Shown here: piece by piece, positions 8,596-15,849 of the stretch
Layout: every line of letters starts with the position of its first letter
Numbering within the stretch: the first letter of the stretch is position 1
NCBI GenBank assembly: GCA_049582065.1
Contig: JBAUTF010000014.1
Coordinates: forward strand, 1-31,347
DNA: 31,347 nucleotides
Reading direction: 5' to 3'
Origin: DATKSS01 sp049582065
GTDB lineage: Bacteria > Chloroflexota > Dormibacteria > Dormibacterales > Dormibacteraceae
Notes under the pieces: model-generated
What the model was told of the DNA's origin: nothing
What the model saw: only the letters and a program-made list of their open reading frames with translations
Database searches by the model: none
Program-made: the position numbers and the translations under genes

Positions 8596-9183
8596 CTACG
8601 GCGCCGGGACGCTGATCGGGGGGCGTTCGGAGCCGCCGGTGCGCGAGCCCGGTGGCGCAGGCGGCTCGGTGCTCGACTCGATCGCCTGCTCGAGCCGGCG
8701 CGCGAGGCGCTTCATCTCGCGGTCGCCGCGGTCGAGCCGGTTGACGATCTGCAGCAGGATCTCGTCCTGGTGCATCAAGTGGTTCATCAGGGCCTTGAGC
8801 TCTTCTTCCGCCTTGACGTCGAGCTCGTAGTCGTGCTGGGCCCGGATGCGGTCGCGGTCGGCGATGCGGTTGAGGGCCATCAGGACGACCGAGATCCAGA
8901 TGGCCGCCTCGAGGCTGAGGATGAAGTTGAGGAAGAGAAACGGGTAGCGGTCCCACGGCCGGATCACGTTGAAGGCGTTGAGCCCGACCCAGACGACCAT
9001 GATGCCGACCTGGACCAGGACGAACACCCAGCTGCCGACAAGACGGGCGAAGTCTGCCGCGACGTGGTCGGCGAAGGTCTGCTTGCGCTCGACCTCACGG
9101 TTGAGGTCCCTGACGGGCGGATGGTCGTGCTGATGCTTGATCAGGTCGCGGGCTATGTCTTCTATTTCTCGGCCGATCGACAT
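8596..9183 (-). CDS. DUF1003 family membrane protein
   Basis: A 195-residue protein matching DUF1003. It has a polar N-terminus, two closely spaced hydrophobic helices (LVGSWVFVLVQVGIMVVWVGLNAF and FLFLNFILSLEAAIWISVVLMALN), the family signature WDRYPFLFLNFILSLEAAIW, and NRIADRDRIRAQHDYELDVKA after the second helix. A helical, charged tail and a Pro-rich end follow. The biochemical role of DUF1003 proteins is not established. I use ATG 9183, because AGAGGAAGG lies just upstream; an in-frame TTG at 9213 is an alternative that would add ten residues. It converges on the preceding membrane gene with 6 nt between the stops and stands alone on its strand. Confidence 0.88.
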   Translation of the reverse strand: MSIGREIEDIARDLIKHQHDHPPVRDLNREVERKQTFADHVAADFARLVGSWVFVLVQVGIMVVWVGLNAFNVIRPWDRYPFLFLNFILSLEAAIWISVVLMALNRIADRDRIRAQHDYELDVKAEEELKALMNHLMHQDEILLQIVNRLDRGDREMKRLARRLEQAIESSTEPPAPPGSRTGGSERPPISVPAP

Positions 9184-9273
9184 GGAACCTTCCTCTGGGG
9201 TTGCTGCGTTCAAACGGGCTGCAGCGCATAGCTTGGCCTAAAAGACCCATGACTGGCTACAGAAAGTAAGGCG

Positions 9274-9289
9274 GAGCCGGTTTGGGCTC
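9274..9289 (-). terminator. Weak hairpin overlapping the dnaE2 stop
   Basis: On the minus strand GAGCC-CAAACC-GGCTC overlaps the TGA of dnaE2 and is followed by a mildly T-rich stretch (TTACTTTCTG). The 5-bp stem and loose T-run make this only a possible terminator. Nothing else is evident in the 104-nt gap 9184-9287. Confidence 0.35.
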
Positions 9290-12200
9290 AGCGGTAGTCG
9301 TGAGAGCGTTGGTGGGGTCGCGGCACTCCACGCAAGGCTTCGATGTGGCTCGCGAGGATCGAATAGACGCCGTCCTGGCGCTGCATCACGCCGTCGATGA
9401 CCAGGATGGGTTGACGGTTGGCGACCTGGCGGTAGCGCTCGTAGACGTCGGGTTTGATGGTCACGTTGACCTGGCCGAACTCGTCTTCGAGGGTGAAGAA
9501 TCGGATCTTCTTGGCGGTCGACGGGGCCTGGCGGGTGATCACGAGGCCCGCGACGCGGACCTGTCTGTGGTCGGGTATGCCGGCGAGCTGGTTGCTCTCC
9601 AGCGCCCCCATCGCGCGCAGGCGATCCCGGCAGAAGTGGATGAGGTGTTGGCCTGTCGACAGGTCGGAGATCCTGTACTCGAGCTGGTTGGCGTCGAAGG
9701 CGTCGATCTCGGGAAGGTCGGGAGCGGTGCCGTTGAGGCGCAGCTCCGCTTGCTTGTCGATGCCACGGCGCAGGCCATGGCCGTGCCAGCGCTCCTGCCA
9801 GCCCCACAGGAGCTCGCGTCTCGGCCGGCCGAGCGCATCGAAAGCGCCAACCATGACGAGGTTTCGGACAGCACGGGGCCCGACGGGACCGCCCCGCATG
9901 CGGTCTATGAAATCGTCGAAGGAACTGTACGGGCCGGCTCGCTCGCGCTCGGCGACGATCGCCTTGCGGCCGTCCTCGCCGAGGTCGCGAACGTAGTTGA
10001 GGCCGACTCGCATGGCGTTAACAGGCTGGGTTGACGCGATCGATACGCTGGTTTGAGGTTGGCCGGTGGGGGAGGGCGGCCGGGCGGAGGAGGGAGGGCC
10101 CTCGGAAAGGCGCGCCTGTTCGCGGGTCGCGAACAGAGGCAGAGGTTCGGGCAGGCACCGCACGTCCGAGCGGTTGATGTCCACGGGAAGCGCCGTCATC
10201 CCATGGCGCTTGAGGTCCTCGACCAGGACGCTGGGGTGGTAGAAACCCATCGGCTGGTTGTTCAACAGGCCGCAGCCGAACTCGACCGGATGGTTGAGCT
10301 TGAGCCACGCGGTCTCGTAGGACGTGCGCGCGAAGGCGGCGGCGTGGGAGCGGCAGAAGCCGTACACCGCAAATCCCTGCACTGCGGCGAAGAGCTGGTC
10401 GGCGACTTCGCGAGGCACCTGGTTGGCGAGACAGCCGTCGATGAAATCTCCTTCGAGCGACGACATCTCGACGCGGTTGAGGTGCCGGGTCATCGCCCTC
10501 CGGAAGCCGTCGGCACGGCTCGGCGCCATCCCTGCTACGTGCATGGCGATCTCGATGATCTGCTCCTGGTAGAGGATCACCCCGAGCGTGTCCTTGAGGA
10601 TCGGCTCGAGCAGCGGGTGCGCATAGGTGACATCCTCGCGGCCCTGCTTGCGGCGGATGTAAGGATGGACGGCGTTGCCCTGGATCGGACCGGGCCGGAT
10701 GATCGCCACCTCGACCACCAGGTCGTTGAAGGTCTGCGGGCGGGTGCGGGGCAGAGTCTGCATCTGCGCGCGAGACTCGATCTGGAAGACGCCGATGGTG
10801 TCCGCGGCGCTGCACATCTCGAACACCCGCGGGTCGTTGAGCGGCAGCTGGTCGAGGTCAGGGCGCGTGCCGGTCCTGTCCCGGATGAGCTCGAGAGCCT
10901 CAGCCACGACCGAGAGCGTGCGCAGGCCGAGCATGTCCATCTTGATCAGCCCGAGGTCCTCAACGTCGTCCTTGTTGAACTGGACGACGCGGCGCCCCTC
11001 CATGGTCGCCGGCTCGACAGGCGCGATGTCGACCAGCGGCTCGCCCGTGACCAGCATCCCGCCGTTGTGGATGGAGAGATGCCGCGGAAAATCCTGGACC
11101 TCCCGGCAGAGCTCTAGGAAATGCTTCCAGCTCGGAGGCCTCATCTCCGGCGGCGGGACCGCCTCCATCATCGAGTCCTCGACGTCTTCGGTGAACCACC
11201 GATCGACTCCCTTGGCGAGCCGGTCGAGCAGCTCTGCCGAGAAGCCGAGCGCCTTGCCCACCTGCCGGATCGCCATGCGCGGCTGGAAGGTGACGACGTT
11301 GCAGACCATCCCCGTCCGTTCCCAGCCGTACTTGTCATAGACGTACTGGATCACCTGCTCGCGGTGCTCGGTCGAGAAGTCGATGTCGATGTCCGGTGTG
11401 CTCGTCATCTCCTCGTGCAGGAATCTCTCGAACAGCAGGTTGTGCTCGATCGGGTCGACGCGTGTGATGCCGAGGACATACGCGACTATCGAGTCGGCGG
11501 CCGAGCCGCGGCCCTGTCCCGGGACGCCGTGCTCGCGGGCGAACCGCATGAGGTCCCAGTTGATGAGGAAGAATTCCGCGAGCCCCGTCTTCTCGATCAC
11601 TTCCAGCTCGCGTTGCAGCCGGCGCGCGACCGCGGGCGTGATCGGCCGGTAGCGATCTCGAACGCCCTCGAAGCAGAGCTTGTAGAGAAACGAGAAGGGC
11701 GTTTCGCCGGCGGGCACCGGGTAGCCGGGAAAGCGCACCCGGCGGAAGTCGAGGTCCACGTCGCACTGCTGCGCGATCTCCCACGGCGTGGCGAGAGCCT
11801 CGGCATGACCCTTGAACCACGGCCTCATCTGCTCGCCGCCCTTCAGGTGATGCTCCGAGTTGGGGAAGAGATGGGGCCGCGCCTCTTCGAGCGTGGCGCG
11901 GTGGCGGATCGCGACCAGCACGTCGTGCAGCCGTCGCCGTTCGGGCAGGTGGTAGTGGACCTGGTTGGTGGCGACCGCCGGTGCGCCGCAGCGCCTGGCC
12001 ATCGCAGCGCGTCCCTCGAGGACCCACCCGTCCTCAGGACGCATGTGGTGGTAGAGCTCGCTGAAGACGTTCTCCTTGCCCAGCGCGTCTTGCAGCTCGC
12101 GCAGCCGCTGCTCCTGGTCGGTGGGACTGAGGTAGAAGAGGTCGCCTCGGTGCTCGGCGACCCGCGCCAGCGTCGCGCGCGCCTCCCCTTTCGGCTGGTC

Positions 12201-12491
12201 GGCGTGGGCGAAGCTCAGCAGCCGGCATAGGTTGGAATAACCGCGCAGGTTGCGCGCGAGCAGGATGAGCTCGTCTCCATCGACCTCGAGGGCGGCGCCG
12301 ATGATCGGCTTGACGCCGAGCTTGCGGCAGGCCTGGAGAAACCTCACCGCGCCATAGACGCCGCCGTGGTCGGTGATGGCGAGCGCCGGCATCTCGAGCT
12401 CGGCTGCGCGCGCGGCCAGCTCGGCCGGGTGCGAGCCCCCGTCCAGGAAGGAGAAATTGGAGTGGCAGTGCAGCTCGACGTAAGGGTTCAT
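9288..12491 (-). CDS. dnaE2: Error-prone DNA polymerase III alpha subunit DnaE2
   Basis: DnaE2 is the C-family polymerase that, with ImuA and ImuB, carries out mutagenic lesion bypass during the SOS response. The 1067-residue protein starts with a PHP domain (ELHCHSNFSFLDGG at 6-19). The polymerase core has GQGRGSAADS at 325-334, PDIDIDF at 366-372 with two catalytic Asp residues, and GLIKMDMLGL at 514-523 with the third. Helix-hairpin-helix elements follow, then a C-terminal OB-fold (VRVAGLVITRQ) and the typical DnaE2 ending SHDYR. Length fits DnaE2 and is shorter than replicative DnaE1. The ATG at 12491 is divergent from the zinc finger gene across 23 nt. No LexA box is visible before dnaE2 itself, unlike before imuA, so how it is induced is open. 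Confidence 0.96.
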   Translation of the reverse strand: MNPYVELHCHSNFSFLDGGSHPAELAARAAELEMPALAITDHGGVYGAVRFLQACRKLGVKPIIGAALEVDGDELILLARNLRGYSNLCRLLSFAHADQPKGEARATLARVAEHRGDLFYLSPTDQEQRLRELQDALGKENVFSELYHHMRPEDGWVLEGRAAMARRCGAPAVATNQVHYHLPERRRLHDVLVAIRHRATLEEARPHLFPNSEHHLKGGEQMRPWFKGHAEALATPWEIAQQCDVDLDFRRVRFPGYPVPAGETPFSFLYKLCFEGVRDRYRPITPAVARRLQRELEVIEKTGLAEFFLINWDLMRFAREHGVPGQGRGSAADSIVAYVLGITRVDPIEHNLLFERFLHEEMTSTPDIDIDFSTEHREQVIQYVYDKYGWERTGMVCNVVTFQPRMAIRQVGKALGFSAELLDRLAKGVDRWFTEDVEDSMMEAVPPPEMRPPSWKHFLELCREVQDFPRHLSIHNGGMLVTGEPLVDIAPVEPATMEGRRVVQFNKDDVEDLGLIKMDMLGLRTLSVVAEALELIRDRTGTRPDLDQLPLNDPRVFEMCSAADTIGVFQIESRAQMQTLPRTRPQTFNDLVVEVAIIRPGPIQGNAVHPYIRRKQGREDVTYAHPLLEPILKDTLGVILYQEQIIEIAMHVAGMAPSRADGFRRAMTRHLNRVEMSSLEGDFIDGCLANQVPREVADQLFAAVQGFAVYGFCRSHAAAFARTSYETAWLKLNHPVEFGCGLLNNQPMGFYHPSVLVEDLKRHGMTALPVDINRSDVRCLPEPLPLFATREQARLSEGPPSSARPPSPTGQPQTSVSIASTQPVNAMRVGLNYVRDLGEDGRKAIVAERERAGPYSSFDDFIDRMRGGPVGPRAVRNLVMVGAFDALGRPRRELLWGWQERWHGHGLRRGIDKQAELRLNGTAPDLPEIDAFDANQLEYRISDLSTGQHLIHFCRDRLRAMGALESNQLAGIPDHRQVRVAGLVITRQAPSTAKKIRFFTLEDEFGQVNVTIKPDVYERYRQVANRQPILVIDGVMQRQDGVYSILASHIEALRGVPRPHQRSHDYR

Positions 12492-12502
12492 AGCACGCCG
12501 CC

Positions 12503-12508
12503 TATGCT
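12503..12508 (+). promoter_or_regulatory. -10 box (TATGCT) for the zinc finger gene
   Basis: TATGCT ends 6 nt before the ATG at 12515, with no Shine-Dalgarno sequence, as for a leaderless mRNA. It lies inside the 23-nt gap shared with the divergent dnaE2. Confidence 0.5.
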
Positions 12509-12514
12509 TTCCGC

Positions 12515-12757
12515 ATGACCGGTAGGCGCAGCGCCGCGCGCTGCAGCTTTTGCGGTAAGAGTCAGGACCAGGTCCGGAAGCTTGTCGCCGGTCCGGGTGT
12601 CTTCATCTGTGACGGCTGCATCGAGCTTTGTAACGAGGTCCTTCGCGAGGATGGAACCGCCGCGCCAGGAACGGCCCGTTACCGCACGGGGCCGCGCCAG
12701 AGGACTCTTTCGGGCTGGTTCCACAACCTCTTTCGGGCGCACGGCTACCTGGCGTAG
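12515..12757 (+). CDS. Stand-alone ClpX-type zinc finger protein
   Basis: An 80-residue protein whose first half is a complete ClpX N-terminal zinc-binding domain (zf-C4_ClpX): CSFCGKSQDQVRKLVAGPG then FICDGCIELCNEV, with metal-ligand cysteines at about residues 10, 13, 32 and 35. In ClpX this domain dimerises and binds substrates and adaptors. Here the AAA+ ATPase part is absent and is replaced by a short basic tail (RYRTGPRQRTLSGWFHNLFRAHGYLA). It could act as a ClpX adaptor, competitor or unrelated zinc protein; this is inference. Its ATG follows a leaderless-type -10 box. It is divergent from dnaE2. It may be a fragment of ClpX, but an intact start, stop and promoter argue for a real small gene. 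Confidence 0.8.
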   Translation: MTGRRSAARCSFCGKSQDQVRKLVAGPGVFICDGCIELCNEVLREDGTAAPGTARYRTGPRQRTLSGWFHNLFRAHGYLA

Positions 12758-12778
12758 CCAGGCGACACGAATTGGGGA

Positions 12779-12808
12779 TTGCCATCCCTTCGATAGACGC
12801 GATACGTT
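12779..12808 (+). promoter_or_regulatory. Promoter of the 132-residue protein gene
   Basis: TTGCCA (12779-12784), an 18-nt spacer and TACGTT (12803-12808) form a reasonable housekeeping promoter. The transcript would start near 12815 and carry a leader of about 108 nt. Confidence 0.45.
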
Positions 12809-12814
12809 AAACAA

Positions 12815-12905
12815 CGGCCCCGAAGGGAACGTGCGAGGGATCTGGCACCAGCCGCAAGGCAGGCGCCGGAGCCAGCGAAGCGAACCGGCGGGGTCATTTC
12901 TTTTT
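12815..12905 (+). promoter_or_regulatory. Structured leader with terminator-like hairpin and U-run (riboswitch-like)
   Basis: The leader can form a closing stem, GGCCCCG (12816-12822) with CGGGGTC (12889-12895), enclosing CTGGC/GCCAG (12842-12846 with 12871-12875) and a GNRA-capped hairpin GCC-GCAA-GGC (12851-12860). A competing stem, CGCCGG (12864-12869) with CCGGCG (12885-12890), is shortly followed by ATTTCTTTTT (12896-12905), as in an intrinsic terminator. The two folds exclude each other, which is the arrangement of transcription attenuators. It does not match any riboswitch consensus I can recall (TPP, SAM, cobalamin, glycine, guanidine, ZTP, c-di-GMP, glutamine). Confidence 0.45.
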
Positions 12906-12922
12906 CCCAGGAGGTTTCGACT

Positions 12923-13321
12923 GTGCTCTCCGACGATGAGTTTCTGCGCGCCTTTTTCAACCGGACCCTGGCCAGCTCCGAGTTTCGCAATCGCGAGCAT
13001 TTACGCCTTGCCTGGCTGGCGGTCCGACGTCATGGCGGCAGCGCAGCGGAGGAGGTCGTGACCGCCGGCATCCGGAAGTTCGCGGAGCACAACAGCCACC
13101 GGCCGCTCTACCACGACACCATGACCAGGTTCTGGGTGCGGCTCATCGACCACGCCGTTTCCGACCGGCCAGAGATCGTGGACTTCGAAGAGTTTCTCTC
13201 CGCGTACCCGTTGCTGCTCGACAAGAACACTCCTCTGCGGCACTGGAGCCGCGAGGCGATGTTCGATGCCGAAGCGCGTGCCGGCTGGCGTGAGCCCGAC
13301 CTGGTCGCTGTGCCGTTCTGA
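12923..13321 (+). CDS. Conserved-looking protein of unknown function (132 residues)
   Basis: A 132-residue, probably all-helical soluble protein. It has EFRNREHLRLAWLAVRRHG near residue 20 and LYHDTMTRFWVRLIDHAV near residue 60. An early HxRLAW and a later YH.T.T.FW segment remind me of a widespread uncharacterised bacterial family, but I cannot name it. There are no membrane segments. It begins with GTG at 12923, supported by AGGAGG at 12909-12914 with 8 nt spacing, one of the few clear Shine-Dalgarno starts in the window. This fits a transcript with a real leader. The structured leader upstream may control it; what that leader senses could reveal the function. The 141-nt gap after it (13322-13462) shows nothing I can support. 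Confidence 0.75.
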   Translation: MLSDDEFLRAFFNRTLASSEFRNREHLRLAWLAVRRHGGSAAEEVVTAGIRKFAEHNSHRPLYHDTMTRFWVRLIDHAVSDRPEIVDFEEFLSAYPLLLDKNTPLRHWSREAMFDAEARAGWREPDLVAVPF

Positions 13322-13462
13322 CCGGGGCATCAGCCGCAGCTCCGACGTCGGGTCCGCGCGCGAGCTGCTGATAGAGGTCCATCTGCGGAGGGATGGCGAG
13401 GACCTGACCTTCGTCGGTCTGCATGTTCGCATGTCAAGGCTCTTAACCACTGGACTTGCGAA

Positions 13463-14434
13463 TCAGCCGAGGTAGCTCGCAATGGTCTCGGTCAGCGATT
13501 CGAGGGGGAGCCGGTAACGATCGAGGCGGCCTGGCTCAGAGCTCCCGTCCGGACGAAAGTGCAGCTCGTAGTACGGGCCGCTGGTCCCAGCGATCGACGG
13601 CAGCTCCAATGTAGGAACAACCAGGCAGTTTTCATGGAACCGGCGCTCGGGAACGATCCAGGCCAGGGCCACGACAAACGTGGACGGTGAAGCGACAAAG
13701 CTTGCCCGGTCAACCAGGACGTTGCGATACGCGTGAGGTTGGTCCAGCTGAGAGGTCTTAACCTGAATTCCCACCGTCCCGCCTGTTGCCAGGCGTCGCA
13801 CGATGACCTCAGCCGTTTCGTTGTCGGGAAAGGGGCGAAACAAGCCGCAGCTTTCAAGCAGTACCATGCGGCGGCAGACTTCCTGCTCTCCCCAGAAGCC
13901 GATCACGCGGTCCTCGTCAGGAACCGCCTGTGTCTGCAGCCTGGCCGCCAGCGCCGGTCGGTGGGCTCCGAGCCGTTCTGCCAGCCCATCGATCGCCACC
14001 AGGTCCTCGGTCCACTTGTGATCCGGGATCGGATGCATGGGCATATCCGCGACCAGCCTCAGCCGGCCAGCGTCAACGATGCGGCCGGCCTTCCTCCTGA
14101 ACGTGGCGGCATCCGCCACAAGAGCAAACGGCCCCAGGTGATCTCCGTCGAGGTGGACGCCTACGATGAGCTGGTCGTCGGTATAGAGATCGTTGTCGAA
14201 GACCGCGATGGGAGCCTCTGCAGAATGCAAGAAGGTCTTCGCCTTCACCTGCAGCGCGAGGTAGGCGCCGTCGCCGAGGCGGTGGATCAATCCATCGATG
14301 CCTCGGTCGAGCATCGGCAGGAAAACGTGCAGACCGCCGCCTGACTGCTCGATCAGAGCAGCCCACACGAGGAATTCGGCGGTCTGACCGATGGCGTCCT
14401 CGCTGCCGGGTGGCCACGGGGCGGATCCGGGCAT
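13463..14434 (-). CDS. Tandem PD-(D/E)XK nuclease-like protein
   Basis: A 323-residue soluble protein built from two similar halves. The first (about residues 12-140) has GQTAEFLVWAAL, then DRGIDGLIHR and YLALQVKAKTF. The second (about 178-320) has GEQEVCRRMVLL, then PDNETAEVIVRR and VGIQVKTSQ. An early Glu, a central Asp and a Q-V-K strand are the skeleton of the PD-(D/E)XK nuclease fold, seen also in DUF4365-like proteins. In half one Asp47 and Lys64 are present; in half two Glu183, Asp204 and Lys226. Nuclease activity is inference; it could be a DNA-binding or repair factor or a defence gene. It lies between dnaE2 and imuB and has its own leaderless-type promoter. Confidence 0.7.
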   Translation of the reverse strand: MPGSAPWPPGSEDAIGQTAEFLVWAALIEQSGGGLHVFLPMLDRGIDGLIHRLGDGAYLALQVKAKTFLHSAEAPIAVFDNDLYTDDQLIVGVHLDGDHLGPFALVADAATFRRKAGRIVDAGRLRLVADMPMHPIPDHKWTEDLVAIDGLAERLGAHRPALAARLQTQAVPDEDRVIGFWGEQEVCRRMVLLESCGLFRPFPDNETAEVIVRRLATGGTVGIQVKTSQLDQPHAYRNVLVDRASFVASPSTFVVALAWIVPERRFHENCLVVPTLELPSIAGTSGPYYELHFRPDGSSEPGRLDRYRLPLESLTETIASYLG

Positions 14435-14443
14435 GGCAAGTTG

Positions 14444-14449
14444 AGAGTA
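14444..14449 (-). promoter_or_regulatory. -10 box (TACTCT) for the tandem nuclease-like gene
   Basis: On the minus strand TACTCT lies 9 nt before the ATG at 14434, in the 30-nt gap after the DUF6504 gene. No Shine-Dalgarno sequence is visible, so a leaderless start is likely. The gene may also be read from the imuA promoter. Confidence 0.4.
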
Positions 14450-14464
14450 GTTGAGGATTCGCGA

Positions 14465-14713
14465 TCAGTCATAGACCCGCTCCACGAACCACCGGTCGCG
14501 CCGGAGGTCGTGGTACAGCTCGCACAGGAGGCTGCTGTTGAGCAGCGCCTTCCAGTACTCGCGGACCACCGGCTCCTTCCACCACTCGGTCTCCACCTTC
14601 CAGCGCGCGATCGGATCGATCGACCCGCTGAAGACGCCCGAGATGAAAGACGGTGTGCCGTCTTCGGCGAGCGTGACCACGACGGCAGCCGGTGGCGACA
14701 AAAGCCTCGTCAT
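14465..14713 (-). CDS. DUF6504-type small protein of the imuA-imuB locus
   Basis: An 82-residue protein whose ending, LLCELYHDLRRDRWFVERVYD, and central ARWKVETEWW match the small DUF6504-type proteins encoded beside imuB in Actinomycetota and relatives. Their role is unknown; gene context suggests an accessory part of the mutasome. The ATG overlaps the imuB stop by 4 nt (ATGA), so translation is probably coupled. The tandem nuclease-like gene follows after 30 nt. The family assignment is from the C-terminal motif and position, so it is less certain than for imuB. Confidence 0.72.
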   Translation of the reverse strand: MTRLLSPPAAVVVTLAEDGTPSFISGVFSGSIDPIARWKVETEWWKEPVVREYWKALLNSSLLCELYHDLRRDRWFVERVYD

Positions 14714-15849
14714 GCGAAGCGCTCGGAGGGGATGGGGGAGGAGAGGAGCACCGGCCGCGGCTTGCGCACCATTGCTTCGCCGTGGCGTTCCTGCAGCCGC
14801 TCTAGCGCGGCGATCACCTCATCGCTGTTTCCATCCCCGCCCGCCCAAAGTCTCAGCTGGCGCCGCCCCGCGCCTTCGAGGACCGGCAGCTCGATCCACA
14901 GCTCGGTGACCGGAGCGCGCGGCCGCCACTCCTTGATCCACGAGCCGATGAGCCCAAACAGCTCGGCGGCGCTGCTCAACGAATGGCGGACGACAGCCTC
15001 GCGCTTCTCCTGGTCGCCTGGTTCGAAGACCAGTCGCACGCGAACATGCCTGGCGCCAGCGCCGCGCAGCCCGAGCTCGCCGGCAAGGTCACCGCACAAC
15101 GCGCGTGAGACGAAGAGCAGCGCCTCACGGTCCTCCACCGGTTCTTCGAACTGCCGGTGTGCGCTGGTGAAAAGCGGAGGGTGCCACTGCTGCAGCCGGT
15201 CGGGCTCGAGCCCGCGCGCGAGCAGAACGGCATGGCGGCCCGCGCGCCCAAGCTGGCTCTCCAGCTCTCGTGGACCGACGGCCGCCACCGCGGCGAGCGT
15301 GCGGAGACCGAGCAGGTCCAGCCTTTCGAGTTGCTCCGGGTCGAGCGGCAGCTCATGTGCGGAGAGTGGAGCGAGGAACGACCTCGCGTCGTCGATGCGC
15401 ATCAGCCTGCCCGGCCTTGCCCGCTCAGCGGCGAGCCGCGAGGTGAACGGCCCGGCCGCCAGGCCCAGCCGCGGTTCGCGGCCGGTCGCCGCACGCAGCC
15501 GTCGCCGTGCTTCGCGGATCGATTCACCCGAGCGCACGACCCCACCCACGTCGAGCCATGCGACGCCTTCGACGCGCACGTCGACCACCGGCGCGAGGTC
15601 GTACAGCGCGGAGGAGACCAGCTCCCGCAGGTGGAATGCGGCTTCGGGATCGGGAGCGAGGAACGTCGCCTGCGGGCAAAGGTGCTCGGCCTGGCGCAGC
15701 GCCATGCCCGGCACGACGCCGAAGGGGAGCGCTTCATCGGAAGCGGCGACGACGTGCTCTTCCCACAGTCCGACGATCACCGGGGTCCCATAGAGGTCCG
15801 GCCGTCGCGCGAGCTCCAGGTGACCGGCTAGACCACAGCAGATTCGCAT
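14710..15849 (-). CDS. imuB: ImuB-like, catalytically dead Y-family polymerase homologue
   Basis: ImuB is a non-catalytic Y-family polymerase relative that bridges ImuA, DnaE2 and the sliding clamp during mutagenic repair. This 379-residue protein opens with MRICCGLAGHLELARRPDLYGTPVIV, which is the Y-family start but lacks the catalytic DxD of DinB. At 93-101 EGVAWLDVG replaces SIDEAYLDV, so the catalytic Asp-Glu pair is lost (Gly and Val). A helix-hairpin-helix thumb (LLGLRTLAAVAAVGPRELESQLG) and little-finger region follow. It is shorter than many ImuB proteins (about 450-530), and no clear QLxLF-type clamp motif is visible. It starts inside the end of imuA (22-nt overlap) and overlaps the DUF6504 gene by 4 nt. 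Confidence 0.88.
   Translation of the reverse strand: MRICCGLAGHLELARRPDLYGTPVIVGLWEEHVVAASDEALPFGVVPGMALRQAEHLCPQATFLAPDPEAAFHLRELVSSALYDLAPVVDVRVEGVAWLDVGGVVRSGESIREARRRLRAATGREPRLGLAAGPFTSRLAAERARPGRLMRIDDARSFLAPLSAHELPLDPEQLERLDLLGLRTLAAVAAVGPRELESQLGRAGRHAVLLARGLEPDRLQQWHPPLFTSAHRQFEEPVEDREALLFVSRALCGDLAGELGLRGAGARHVRVRLVFEPGDQEKREAVVRHSLSSAAELFGLIGSWIKEWRPRAPVTELWIELPVLEGAGRRQLRLWAGGDGNSDEVIAALERLQERHGEAMVRKPRPVLLSSPIPSERFA

Noticed and set aside
12821..12840. Glutamine (glnA) riboswitch, because of CGAAGGGAACG
   Set aside because: The GACGGAAGUAGG-type loop E element and the required CGUUC pairing layout are absent.
12488..13000. 170-codon minus-strand frame before dnaE2
   Set aside because: It lies opposite the zinc finger gene and the structured leader, with atypical composition and no recognisable domain.
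13400..13460. tRNA-like stretch on the minus strand (TCCAGTGGTTAAGAGC resembles a D-arm)
   Set aside because: No matching acceptor stem, anticodon stem or GGTTCGAATCC-type T arm follows, so a tRNA cannot be drawn.
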